Assembly (NCBI RefSeq): GCF_007989085.1 | Contig: NZ_BJVJ01000014.1 | Coordinates: 34,237-98,236 of the forward strand | DNA: 64,000 nt | Origin: Pseudonocardia sulfidoxydans NBRC 16205 | Lineage (GTDB): Bacteria > Actinomycetota > Actinomycetes > Mycobacteriales > Pseudonocardiaceae | Direction: 5' to 3' | Shown: positions 29,755-37,426 of the stretch, piece by piece | Numbering within the stretch: the stretch's first letter is position 1 | Layout: each line of letters starts with the position of its first letter | The notes under the pieces: model-generated | Database searches by the model: none | What the model saw: the letters and a program-made list of their open reading frames with translations, nothing else | What the model was told of the DNA's origin: nothing | Translations under genes and position numbers: made by a program

Positions 29755-30078
29755 ATGCGTCATTACGAGGTCATGGTCATTCTCGACCCGAGTCTCGACG
29801 AGCGCACCGTGCAGCCGTCCCTGGAGACCTTCCTCAACGTCATCCGTACCGATGGCGGTTCGGTGGAGAAGGTCGAGGTCTGGGGCAAGCGCCGGCTGGC
29901 CTACGAGATCAACAAGAACCCCGAGGCGATCTACGCGATCCTCGAGGTCACCGCCGAGCCGGCCACCGTCGCCGAGCTCGACCGCCAGCTGGGCCTGAAC
30001 GAGTCCGTGCTGCGTACCAAGGTCCTGCGCCGCGAGCCCAAGAAGCAGCGCACCCCCGCCCCGGCAGCCGCGAGCTGA
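29755..30078 (+). CDS. rpsF: 30S ribosomal protein S6
   Basis: 107 aa. [20 protein letters not shown] is the typical S6 N-terminus, and [19 protein letters not shown] is the conserved core. It binds S18 in the small-subunit platform. It is the first gene of rpsF-ssb-rpsR-rplI. An upstream GTG at 29746 is too close to the AGGAGG site, so the ATG was chosen. Confidence 0.97.
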   Translation: MRHYEVMVILDPSLDERTVQPSLETFLNVIRTDGGSVEKVEVWGKRRLAYEINKNPEAIYAILEVTAEPATVAELDRQLGLNESVLRTKVLRREPKKQRTPAPAAAS

Positions 30079-30088
30079 GGAGGCCGTC

Positions 30089-30634
30089 ATGGCCGGCGAG
30101 ACCGTCATCACCGTGGTCGGCAACCTGACCGCCGATCCCGAGCTGCGGTTCACCCCCTCGGGTGCCGCGGTCGCCAACTTCACGGTGGCCTCGACGCCGC
30201 GCACCTTCGACCGCCAGTCCGGCGAGTGGAAGGACGGCGAGGCGCTGTTCCTGCGCTGCAACGTGTGGCGGCAGGCGGCGGAGAACGTCGCCGAGACGCT
30301 CACCCGCGGCATGCGCGTCATGGTGCAGGGCCGGCTCAAGCAGCGGTCCTTCGAGACCCGCGAGGGTGAGAAGCGCACCGTCGTCGAGCTCGAGGTCGAC
30401 GAGGTCGGCCCGTCGCTCAAGTACGCGACCGCCAAGGTCAACAAGGTCAGTCGCGGCGACGGCGGCGGCGGCTTCGGTGGTGGCGGCGGCTTCGGCGGCG
30501 GTGGCGGTGGCGGCGGCAACCGTCCTTCGGGCGGTGGCGGCGGTGGTGGCGGCGGCGGTTACGCCGACGACCCCTGGGGTTCGGCCCCGCCCGCGGGCAG
30601 CGGCCCGGCCATGGACGACGAACCCCCGTTCTGA
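30089..30634 (+). CDS. ssb: single-stranded DNA-binding protein
   Basis: 181 aa. The N-terminal OB fold (residues 1-110) starts [21 protein letters not shown] long Gly-rich linker (about 125-165) follows. The acidic tip DDEPPF recruits replication and repair partners. It lies 10 bp behind rpsF in the ribosomal operon. Confidence 0.97.
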   Translation: MAGETVITVVGNLTADPELRFTPSGAAVANFTVASTPRTFDRQSGEWKDGEALFLRCNVWRQAAENVAETLTRGMRVMVQGRLKQRSFETREGEKRTVVELEVDEVGPSLKYATAKVNKVSRGDGGGGFGGGGGFGGGGGGGGNRPSGGGGGGGGGGYADDPWGSAPPAGSGPAMDDEPPF

Positions 30635-30699
30635 TCGAGACCACTCCCCGGCGCGCCCGGTAGGCGCGAGGGGACACCAGTACATCCAGGAGCACAGGA

Positions 30700-30936
30700 A
30701 TGGCGAAGCCCGTTCTGCGCAAGCCGAAGAAGAAGGTCTGCGCGTTCTGCAAGGACAAGGCGCAGGAGATCGACTACAAGGACACCGGTCTGCTGCGCAA
30801 GTTCATCTCCGACCGCGGCAAGATCCGCGCGCGCCGTGTGACGGGCAACTGCCGTCAGCACCAGCGCGACGTGGCCGTGGCCGTCAAGAACTCCCGCGAG
30901 GTGGCGCTCCTGCCGTACACCTCGACGGCGCGCTGA
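30700..30936 (+). CDS. rpsR: 30S ribosomal protein S18
   Basis: 78 aa. The conserved S18 core is visible ([20 protein letters not shown], then [11 protein letters not shown]). Of the zinc-type cysteine set, only CAFC near the N-terminus and one later Cys (GNC) are evident, so a complete four-Cys site is uncertain. It partners S6. Confidence 0.96.
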   Translation: MAKPVLRKPKKKVCAFCKDKAQEIDYKDTGLLRKFISDRGKIRARRVTGNCRQHQRDVAVAVKNSREVALLPYTSTAR

Positions 30937-30950
30937 GGAAGGACGTCACC

Positions 30951-31397
30951 GTGAAGCTCATCCTCACCGCCGACGTCCCGAACCTGGGCGGCCCGGGCGA
31001 CATCGTGGAGGTCAAGGACGGCTACGGCCGCAACCTCCTGCTGCCGCGCAAGCTCGCGATCGTCGCCACCCGTGGCGCCGAGAAGCAGGTCGAGTCGATC
31101 CGCCGCGCCCAGAAGGCCCGCGAGATCCGCGACCTCGGCCACGCCAAGGAGGTCGCGGGCCAGCTCGAGGGCCTCGCGGTCACCGTCAAGGCGAAGTCCG
31201 CGGGCGACTCGGGCCGGCTGTTCGGTTCGGTCACGGCGGCCGACGTGGTCGCCGCCATCCGCACCGCGGGTGGCCCGGCGCTCGACCGCCGCGTCGTCGA
31301 GGCCGGCCAGATCAAGACCGTGGGCACGCACTCGGTCGCGGTCCGGCTGCACCCGGACGTCACGTCGAACCTCGATATCGAGGTCGTCGCGAACTGA
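30951..31397 (+). CDS. rplI: 50S ribosomal protein L9
   Basis: 148 aa. The N-terminal rRNA-binding domain [20 protein letters not shown] (GTG start) is followed by [17 protein letters not shown], the L9 signature. A long helix and C-terminal domain complete the usual length. GGAAGG lies just upstream of the start. It is the last gene of the operon and is followed by a strong hairpin. Confidence 0.97.
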   Translation: MKLILTADVPNLGGPGDIVEVKDGYGRNLLLPRKLAIVATRGAEKQVESIRRAQKAREIRDLGHAKEVAGQLEGLAVTVKAKSAGDSGRLFGSVTAADVVAAIRTAGGPALDRRVVEAGQIKTVGTHSVAVRLHPDVTSNLDIEVVAN

Positions 31398-31439
31398 TCA
31401 CCCTCGGCGGCCGTCACGGCCGTATTGGTGACGCATTGT

Positions 31440-31487
31440 GACAGGGGCGGGATCCTGATCCACTCGGATCGGGATCCCGCCCCTGTC
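31440..31487 (+). terminator. strong terminator after rplI
   Basis: A long stem starts GACAGGGGCGGGATC and closes with GATCCCGCCCCTGTC, with an additional inner GATCC/GGATC stem. It lies about 45 nt after the rplI stop and isolates the ribosomal operon from dnaB. Confidence 0.85.
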
Positions 31488-31658
31488 GCGTGTCGGGGTG
31501 TCGGGCAGAGCCGTTCGTCGTCGACGAGCGGACCCGGGTGAGGTTGCGGTGTATCGGTCATGTCGTCGCCGAGCGACCGTCCGAACGCGCCGGGTGACAG
31601 ATCCGCGTCCCCATCGCAGCGGGCCGACACGCCGTCGGATCGCGACACGCCAGCGGTT

Positions 31659-31733
31659 TTGTCCACAGCTCTATCCACAGAGCTGACCTGGGCTTTCGGT
31701 GGAAATCCGGGTTCTGTGCACAGTCTGTCCACA
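31659..31733 (+). promoter_or_regulatory. cluster of DnaA-box-like sequences upstream of dnaB
   Basis: Four same-orientation 9-mers occur within 75 bp: TTGTCCACA (31659-31667), CTATCCACA (31671-31679), CTGTGCACA (31714-31722) and CTGTCCACA (31725-31733). The first is the preferred DnaA box of high-GC actinobacteria. They lie about 235-310 bp before dnaB. Confidence 0.6.
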
Positions 31734-31921
31734 CCGTGGTCCCAAAGCGCTCCTGGGGTGGAGCGGATCCGTCCCCAGGTCGTCCCCAGGGATGTCGATC
31801 ACTGCGTTGTGGCTCCACCCGGGCGTCCGTACGCTCCCGTACCGAGGTGGCGGATGTCGTCGGCACGACGACGACCGTTCACCGATCCGTCGCTCGGGGG
31901 TGAGGGTCGGAATGCTGTGAA

Positions 31922-31937
31922 TCGAACTGGTGTTCGA
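31922..31937 (+). promoter_or_regulatory. LexA (SOS) box in the dnaB promoter region
   Basis: TCGAACTGGTGTTCGA matches the actinobacterial LexA consensus TCGAAC-N4-GTTCGA at all 12 defined positions. It ends 30 bp before the dnaB ATG, a repressor-type location. The fit is read directly from the sequence; SOS control of dnaB is inference. Confidence 0.75.
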
Positions 31938-31967
31938 TAGTGTGTCGAGTCGGGGGTGACGCTGCGT

Positions 31968-34373
31968 ATGGCGCTGTCGGACGATCGGCCCATGGGCCGG
32001 CCGCGGGCCGTGCGGCCCGACGACGGGACCGCGGGACCGGAGTCACCGTCCCCGTTCGACCGCCAGCCGCCGCAGGACCTCACGGCCGAGCAGTCCGTCC
32101 TCGGCGGCATGCTGCTGAGCAAGGACGCGATCGCCGACGTCGTCGAGGTGCTCCGCCCGGACGACTTCTACCGGCCTGCGCACCAGACCGTCTACGACTG
32201 CATCCTCGACCTCTACGGCCGCGGCGAACCGGCCGACGCGGTCACCGTCTCGGCCGAGCTGCAGCGCCGCGGTGAGCTCATCCGCCTCGGGGGCGCCCCC
32301 TACCTGCACACCCTGATCGCGACGGTGCCCACCGCGGCCAACGCCGCCTACTACGCCGAGATCGTCTCCGAGAAGGCCATCCTGCGCCGCCTCGTCGAGG
32401 CCGGCACCCGGATCGTGCAGCTGGGCTACCACGGTGCCGACGGCAGCGACGTCGACGAGGTGGTCGACCGGGCCCAGGCCGCCATCTACGAGGTCACCGA
32501 GCGCACCACGAGCGAGGACTACACCCCGCTCGAGGAGCTGCTGCAGCCGACGATGGACGAGATCGACGCCATCGCCTCCCGCGGCGGCGTGGCCCTCGGG
32601 GTGCCCACGGGTTTCGCCGATCTCGACGCGCTGACCAACGGCCTGCACCCCGGCCAGATGGTCGTGGTGGCGGCCCGGCCCGGCCTGGGTAAGGCGCTCG
32701 CGCTGGACACGCCGCTGCCCACGCCGTCGGGCTGGACGACGATGGGTGAGGTCGCGGTCGGGGACCTGCTGATCGACGCCGACGGTCTGCCCACGCGGGT
32801 GGTCGCGGCGACCGAGGTGATGGCCGGGCGGCCGTGCTTCGAGGTCGAGTTCTCCGACGGCACCGTGATCGTCGCCGACGCGCAGCACCAGTGGCTCACC
32901 GGGACGAGGGCGGCCCGGCGGGAACGCCGGGTCACCGGCGACGGCGCGGGTGCCGATGTGCGGTCGGTGGTCACCACCGAGCAGATCGCGGCGACGCTGC
33001 GCTCCGACGAGCGGGCCGAGCACTCGGTCGACAACTGCGCCCCGTTGCAGCTGCCGGAGAGCGCGTTGCCGGTGGGCCCCTACACGCTCGGGGTGTGGCT
33101 CGCGGCGGCCACGAGCGCCGGCTCGGGCTTCATCGTCGACGATCCGGAGCTCGTCGGGCACGTCGAGGCCGACGGCTACGTCGTCGCCCGGATGCCGAAG
33201 GGGCGCTTCGGCCTGCAGCTGCCCGACATCGCCGTCGACCTCGGCACCCGGCACGTCCCGGCCGCGTACCTGCGGGCGTCGGAACAGCAGCGCCGGGCGC
33301 TGCTGGCGGGGCTCATGGACACCGCGGGCGCGGTGACCGGTGGCGGTGGACTCCGGTTGACGGTCACCAGCCGGCGGCTGGCCGACGGTGTGCGCGAACT
33401 CGCGCACGGCCTCGGCTACCGCTGCACGATGACGACGAGACCCGCGCGCGGCCGGTTGATAGACGACTCGACGAGCTTCGTCATCGACGTCGAGACCGCC
33501 GACGAGGTCTTCCGGGTGGACCGCAAGCGCGTGGAGCACAAGGAGCGCTCGGCAGGGCACGAGCAGCAGGGCGGTCGGCGCTACATCGTCGACGTCCGCC
33601 CCGTCGAGTCCGTGCCGGTCCGCTGCGTGGAGGTCGACAACGCTGCGCACCTGTACCTGGCGGGCCGGTCGATGGTGCCGACGCACAACTCGACGCTGGG
33701 TCTGGACTTCGCGCGGTCGTGCTCGGTGCGCCACGGGATGACCAGCGCGGTGTTCTCGCTGGAGATGAGCAAGTCCGAGATCGTCATGCGGCTGTTGTCG
33801 GCGGAGGCGCAGATCCGGCTGGCCGACATGCGCGCCGGCCGGATGAGCGACGAGGACTGGACGCGCATGGCGCGGCGGATGAGCGAGATCAGCGAGGCGC
33901 CGCTGTTCGTCGACGACTCGCCGAACCTGACGCTGATGGAGATCCGGGCGAAGGCGCGGCGGCTCAAGCAGCGCAACGACCTGAAGCTGATCATCCTCGA
34001 CTACCTGCAGCTGATGACGTCGGGCCGCAAGGTCGAGTCGCGGCAGCAGGAGGTCTCGGAGTTCTCCCGACAGATCAAGCTGCTGGCCAAGGAGCTCGAG
34101 GTCCCGGTGGTGGCGATGAGCCAGCTCAACCGTGGCCCCGAGCAGCGCAACGACAAGCGCCCGATGCTGTCGGATCTGCGCGAGTCGGGAAGTATCGAGC
34201 AGGACGCCGACATGGTGATCCTGCTGCACCGCCCCGACGCGTTCGAGCGCGACGATCCGCGCGCGGGCGAGGCCGACCTGATCCTGGCCAAGCACCGTAA
34301 CGGGCCGCAGGGCACCATCACGGTCGCGCACCAGTTGCACTACAGCCGGTTCGCCGATCTCGCCCACGGCTGA
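31968..34373 (+). CDS. dnaB: replicative DNA helicase DnaB, intein-containing precursor
   Basis: 801-aa precursor; about 469 aa remain after removal of the 332-residue intein (residues 243-574). The N-terminal domain begins PPQDLTAEQSVLGGMLLSKD, the linker is normal, and the RecA-type ATPase has Walker A split as ARPGLGK/ST by the intein. Downstream motifs are intact (VFSLEMSK, LIILDYLQLM, SQLNRGPEQR, LRESGSIEQD). It unwinds DNA ahead of the fork and would need protein splicing for activity. The ATG at 31968 has GGGGGTGA upstream, better than the GTG at 31956. It stands alone after the rplI terminator, with LexA and DnaA sites upstream. Confidence 0.95.
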   Translation: MALSDDRPMGRPRAVRPDDGTAGPESPSPFDRQPPQDLTAEQSVLGGMLLSKDAIADVVEVLRPDDFYRPAHQTVYDCILDLYGRGEPADAVTVSAELQRRGELIRLGGAPYLHTLIATVPTAANAAYYAEIVSEKAILRRLVEAGTRIVQLGYHGADGSDVDEVVDRAQAAIYEVTERTTSEDYTPLEELLQPTMDEIDAIASRGGVALGVPTGFADLDALTNGLHPGQMVVVAARPGLGKALALDTPLPTPSGWTTMGEVAVGDLLIDADGLPTRVVAATEVMAGRPCFEVEFSDGTVIVADAQHQWLTGTRAARRERRVTGDGAGADVRSVVTTEQIAATLRSDERAEHSVDNCAPLQLPESALPVGPYTLGVWLAAATSAGSGFIVDDPELVGHVEADGYVVARMPKGRFGLQLPDIAVDLGTRHVPAAYLRASEQQRRALLAGLMDTAGAVTGGGGLRLTVTSRRLADGVRELAHGLGYRCTMTTRPARGRLIDDSTSFVIDVETADEVFRVDRKRVEHKERSAGHEQQGGRRYIVDVRPVESVPVRCVEVDNAAHLYLAGRSMVPTHNSTLGLDFARSCSVRHGMTSAVFSLEMSKSEIVMRLLSAEAQIRLADMRAGRMSDEDWTRMARRMSEISEAPLFVDDSPNLTLMEIRAKARRLKQRNDLKLIILDYLQLMTSGRKVESRQQEVSEFSRQIKLLAKELEVPVVAMSQLNRGPEQRNDKRPMLSDLRESGSIEQDADMVILLHRPDAFERDDPRAGEADLILAKHRNGPQGTITVAHQLHYSRFADLAHG
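32694..33689 (+). other. class 3-type intein in DnaB Walker A
   Basis: 332 residues inserted between the Lys and Ser of GLGK/ST. Intein residue 1 is Ala, so the usual Cys/Ser nucleophile is missing. W67 (HQWLT), C311 (VRCVEVD) and T330 (VPTHN) reproduce the W-C-T signature of class 3 inteins, which start splicing from the block F Cys. The C-terminal HN and +1 Ser are intact. A homing-endonuclease region (about 128-300) has degenerate LAGLIDADG helices: LGVWLAAAT, and LAGLMDTAG in which the catalytic Asp is Ala. Splicing looks competent; the endonuclease looks dead. Confidence 0.88.
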
Positions 34374-34413
34374 CGCGCCACGTTCTGTCGGCCGAGGGCA
34401 GCCGAGTACCGGC

Positions 34414-34452
34414 GGTCGCGCGCACGGCCCCCCGAAAGCCGTGCGCGAGACC
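34414..34452. terminator. hairpin between dnaB and the DUF3040 gene
   Basis: A 15-bp stem with one mismatch (arms 34414-34428 and 34438-34452; core CGCGCACGGC / GCCGTGCGCG) sits between the two convergent stops. It is likely bidirectional. Confidence 0.7.
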
Positions 34453-34459
34453 GCGCGGG

Positions 34460-34795
34460 TCAGGTCGTCGCGGGTCCCGCGCGCCGCCCGCTCTGGGTGC
34501 CGACGGCGGCGAGGACGAAGGCGAGCAGCGCCGTCACGATGCCGGTGCCGACGACGGGAACCGCTGCGCTGACGCCGCCGAGGACGATCAGCAGCAGGCC
34601 GCCGACGAGCAACAGGCACGGGGCGACACCCGCGTCGCGCATGCTGCGCCGGTGCCGCGGGTTGATCGCGACGGCGGAGCGGCTACGGGGGCGGACGTAG
34701 GCGAGTTTCTGGAACAGGCGTGCGAGCTGGGGGTCGCTGCCGACCAGGTTGTTCTCGATGTCGGCGAGGACACCGCGTTCGCGTTCGTTGAGCAT
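34460..34795 (-). CDS. DUF3040 membrane protein
   Basis: 111 aa. The N-terminal MLNERERGVLADIENNLVGS is the DUF3040 signature, followed by a short basic segment and two adjacent membrane helices (CLLLVGGLLLIVLGG; GIVTALLAFVLAAVG). It is a small actinobacterial membrane family with no known function. No neighbour suggests a role. Confidence 0.85.
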   Translation of the reverse strand: MLNERERGVLADIENNLVGSDPQLARLFQKLAYVRPRSRSAVAINPRHRRSMRDAGVAPCLLLVGGLLLIVLGGVSAAVPVVGTGIVTALLAFVLAAVGTQSGRRAGPATT

Positions 34796-34973
34796 GGGCG
34801 GACTCCGGGGGATGACGGGCGTTGTCGATCCCGGCTCGGCGCTGATCCCGGAATCACCAGTCCCACCAGGGTATGTGATCGAACCGTTATCTACGACCCG
34901 ACCGTGTCCTACGTCGCTCGCAGGCCGCCCCGATGCGCCCGCCGCAGCCTCCGGACACGTCCGTTCGGCCGCA

Positions 34974-35753
34974 TCAGGCGCCGATGTGCTCCAGGATCAG
35001 CCGGGTGGCGTCGTCGGCGCGCTCGATCGTCGCGAGGTGCGCGGCGGGCAGCACCTCGAGCCGGGCACCGGGGATGGCGCCGACGAGGGTGAGCGTGTGC
35101 GGCTCGATCGGCGTCGACAGGTCGTGCTCGGCGCCGATGACGAGCGTCGGCGCCGTGACCGAGCCCAGCCGGTCGCGGTGGTCCCAGCCCGCGAGCGCCG
35201 CGCAACAGCCGGCGTACCCGACGTCGGACGTCGCGGTGATCATCGCGGCGGCCTCGGCGACGGCGTCGGGGTGCGCGGCGCCCCACTCGGGCGTGAACCA
35301 GCGGGACGCGATCGTCTCGGCGATCGACCCCGTCCCGGAGGTGGTGACGGTCGCGCGCCGCTCCGCCCACGGCGTGCTGTCGGGGAAGTGGGACGACGTG
35401 CAGCACAGTGTCAGCGTCCGGACCCGGTCCGGGTGCTCGGAGCCGAGGTACTGCGCGACCATCCCGCCGAGCGACAGGCCGCACAGGTGGAAACGGTCGA
35501 TCCCGAGCGTGTCGAGGGTGGCGAGGACGTCGCCGGCGAGGTCGGCCACCGTGTAGTCGCCGTCGGGTACCGGGGACCCGCCGTGGCCGCGGTGGTCGAG
35601 CCGGACCACCCGGTGCCGACGAGCCAGCGTCTCGACGTTGGGCCGCCACATCTCCAGCGTGCTGCCGAGCGAGCCGACCAGGACGAGGACGGCGGCGTCG
35701 GCCTCGTCGACCTCGGTCGGCCCGTCGACGACGTGGTGCAGTTGGACGCTCAT
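34974..35753 (-). CDS. pcaD: 3-oxoadipate enol-lactonase (PcaD-like alpha/beta hydrolase)
   Basis: 259 aa alpha/beta hydrolase with nucleophile motif GLSLGG. The PcaD-type segments are W-A-E-R-R-A-T-V, RWFTPEW, GYAGCCAALAGWD and LPAAHLATIE (Asp/His of the triad). It would hydrolyse beta-ketoadipate enol-lactone to 3-oxoadipate. It starts with ATG overlapping the stop of the CoA-transferase subunit B gene (ATGA). Together the three genes could carry out the last steps of aromatic catabolism, but no ring-cleavage genes are here. Confidence 0.82.
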   Translation of the reverse strand: MSVQLHHVVDGPTEVDEADAAVLVLVGSLGSTLEMWRPNVETLARRHRVVRLDHRGHGGSPVPDGDYTVADLAGDVLATLDTLGIDRFHLCGLSLGGMVAQYLGSEHPDRVRTLTLCCTSSHFPDSTPWAERRATVTTSGTGSIAETIASRWFTPEWGAAHPDAVAEAAAMITATSDVGYAGCCAALAGWDHRDRLGSVTAPTLVIGAEHDLSTPIEPHTLTLVGAIPGARLEVLPAAHLATIERADDATRLILEHIGA

Positions 35754-36520
35754 GGTGACTCCTCGGTGCTCGCGGGGCGCAGTGTGCGCAGCGCCGCGAG
35801 CTCGGTGCCGGTGGGTTCGGGCGTGGTGCGGACGTCGGGTGCCACCTGTAGGTCCCAGCCGGTCTCGGCGCGGACCTGTTCGACGTCGATGCCCGGGTGC
35901 ACGGCGGTGAGCACGAGCTCGGCGGTCTGCGGGTCGGGTTCGAGGACGCCGAGGTCGGTGACGACGCGGACGGGCCCGCGTCCGCGCAGCCCGAGCAGCG
36001 CGCGGTCGAGCGGGCCGGTGCCGTGGCCGACGGCGGTCACGAAGTCGACCTGTTCGACGAAGGCCTGCAGCCGGTGTCGCACGACGATCACGGTCTCGCC
36101 GGCCCAGGCGGCGATCTCGGCGGCGGCGCCGGGGCCGGGCAGCCGCTCGGTGGGTTCGTCGTACTCGCCGACGACGCTGGAGCCGATGTTGGCGTAGCGG
36201 TCGAGCTGGGCGCCGGGGACGTGGCCGACGAAACCGAGGTCGACGCGGCCCGCCTGCAGCCACTCCCCGTACAGCGAACCCAGCGTGACGTGGGTGAGTG
36301 CCCGGTCGGCGACGGTGGCGTCGGTGAGCGGGTCGTCGTCGCGGAGGCGGACGTCGACGGCACCGGACTCGTGGACGACGACGGCGGCCGGTGCGTGCAG
36401 CCGGCGTGCGAGGTGGGCCGCGGCGGCGGGGATGCCGTGTCCGACCAGGCAGACCTGCCCGTCGCGCACCGCGCGGGCGGCGACGAACGTCATGATCTCC
36501 TCGGCGGTCGGCACGCTCAC
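35750..36520 (-). CDS. CoA-transferase family I, subunit B
   Basis: 256 aa. The segment VVHESGAVDVRLRDDDPL contains the Glu-Ser-Gly equivalent of the catalytic E-N/S-G loop of class I CoA-transferases. GFVGHVPGAQLDRYANIGS is the conserved substrate region. It pairs with the overlapping subunit A gene upstream. Context suggests 3-oxoadipate:succinyl-CoA transferase, but the sequence also resembles glutaconate-type subunits. GTG start inside a GTGA overlap. Confidence 0.8.
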   Translation of the reverse strand: MSVPTAEEIMTFVAARAVRDGQVCLVGHGIPAAAAHLARRLHAPAAVVVHESGAVDVRLRDDDPLTDATVADRALTHVTLGSLYGEWLQAGRVDLGFVGHVPGAQLDRYANIGSSVVGEYDEPTERLPGPGAAAEIAAWAGETVIVVRHRLQAFVEQVDFVTAVGHGTGPLDRALLGLRGRGPVRVVTDLGVLEPDPQTAELVLTAVHPGIDVEQVRAETGWDLQVAPDVRTTPEPTGTELAALRTLRPASTEESP

Positions 36521-37320
36521 GACGTGCCCGCCATGGCGTCGAGCCATGCGCCGAACCGGCGGCGGTCGGCGCTGATGTCGGCCCAGTCGCGCAGCGCGGC
36601 GTCGTCGGGTTCGTAGAAGCCGTGCACACGGGAGGGCGCGGCCCCGCCGGGCGCGGCGACGACGGCGGTGACCACGGCTTTCGGGAGGACGACGGCGCCG
36701 GGCGCGGGATCGAGGGCGTCGACGATCTCCTCGACGGTCACGAGGGCGGCCCGGGCGGCGTGGACGGCGTCGCGTTGCAGGCCGACGGGCCCGCGGATCT
36801 CGACGTTGCCGTCGCGGTCGGCGCGTTGGGCGTGGACGACGGTGACGTCGGGGACGAGGGCGGCGACGGCGGTGACGGCCGAGCCGGTGAAGGGGCAGCG
36901 GATCGACGTGATGGTCGGGGTGTGATGCGGCAGGTCGGTGCCGGTGTCGCGGACGACGCCGAAGGGGACGCGGGCGGCGCCGGCGGCGTAGCGGGCGGCC
37001 ATGACCGGGTGGGTGTGCTCCTCGATGCGCAAGGGCGCGGGCCAGTCGTGGCCGAGGGCGTCGAGCAGACGTGCGGGTGGACGGCCGTCGGGTCCGGCGG
37101 CGTGGGAGAAGACGAGGGTGTCGACGCACCCTGCGCCGACGAGCTGGTCGGTGAGCTGGTCGGAGGAGGCCCGGACGAGCGTCAGCCGTCTGCGGCGAAG
37201 CCGGACGAGTTCGTGCGCGGCGGCGTAGGGGACGAGGTGGTCGACGCCTTCGAGTGCGACGGTGGCGCCGTCGTGGACGAGATCGCCCACGGCCGTCGTC
37301 AGATCCACGATCTTCGGCAC
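36517..37320 (-). CDS. CoA-transferase family I, subunit A
   Basis: 267 aa, starting at GTG before P-K-I-V-D-L. The class I CoA-transferase alpha fold is shown by ITSIRCPFTGSAVTAVAALV, then ADRDGNVEIRGP (the D-x-x-G-N motif), then VLPKAVVTAVVAAPGGAAPS. The N-terminal glycine-rich CoA loop seen in typical PcaI is weak here (ALEGVDHLVPYAA), so it is closer to the glutaconate (GctA) type. First gene of the three-gene operon. Confidence 0.78.
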   Translation of the reverse strand: MPKIVDLTTAVGDLVHDGATVALEGVDHLVPYAAAHELVRLRRRRLTLVRASSDQLTDQLVGAGCVDTLVFSHAAGPDGRPPARLLDALGHDWPAPLRIEEHTHPVMAARYAAGAARVPFGVVRDTGTDLPHHTPTITSIRCPFTGSAVTAVAALVPDVTVVHAQRADRDGNVEIRGPVGLQRDAVHAARAALVTVEEIVDALDPAPGAVVLPKAVVTAVVAAPGGAAPSRVHGFYEPDDAALRDWADISADRRRFGAWLDAMAGTS

Positions 37321-37342
37321 GGCCCGAACGCTAATGGGGTGC

Positions 37343-37378
37343 AGGGCACCCGGCAATCGAGCGAGATCGCCGGGTGCC
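37343..37378. promoter_or_regulatory. hairpin upstream of the CoA-transferase operon
   Basis: A perfect 11-bp stem (GGGCACCCGGC / GCCGGGTGCCC) with a 14-nt loop starts about 23 bp before the operon's first codon and 50 bp after the AI-2E transporter stop. It may terminate the transporter transcript or be a leader structure. Confidence 0.5.
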
Positions 37379-37398
37379 CCCGCACTGACGTCCGTCCT

Positions 37399-37423
37399 AT
37401 ACGTTCGTCTTAGACGAACGTAT
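37399..37423. promoter_or_regulatory. perfect 11+11 bp palindrome, possible operator
   Basis: ATACGTTCGTC is followed by TTA and its exact reverse complement. It lies between the AI-2E transporter stop and the CoA-transferase operon, about 80 bp before the operon start. The composition resembles TetR-family operators more than a GC-rich terminator. No regulator gene is adjacent. Confidence 0.55.
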
Positions 37424-37426
37424 GAG

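Noticed and set aside
31398..31967. Chromosomal origin (oriC)
   Set aside because: Although DnaA-box-like sites are present, no dnaA, dnaN or AT-rich unwinding element is adjacent, and the number of boxes is small.
33084..33329. Active LAGLIDADG homing endonuclease
   Set aside because: The catalytic acid in each LAGLIDADG-like helix is replaced by Ala.
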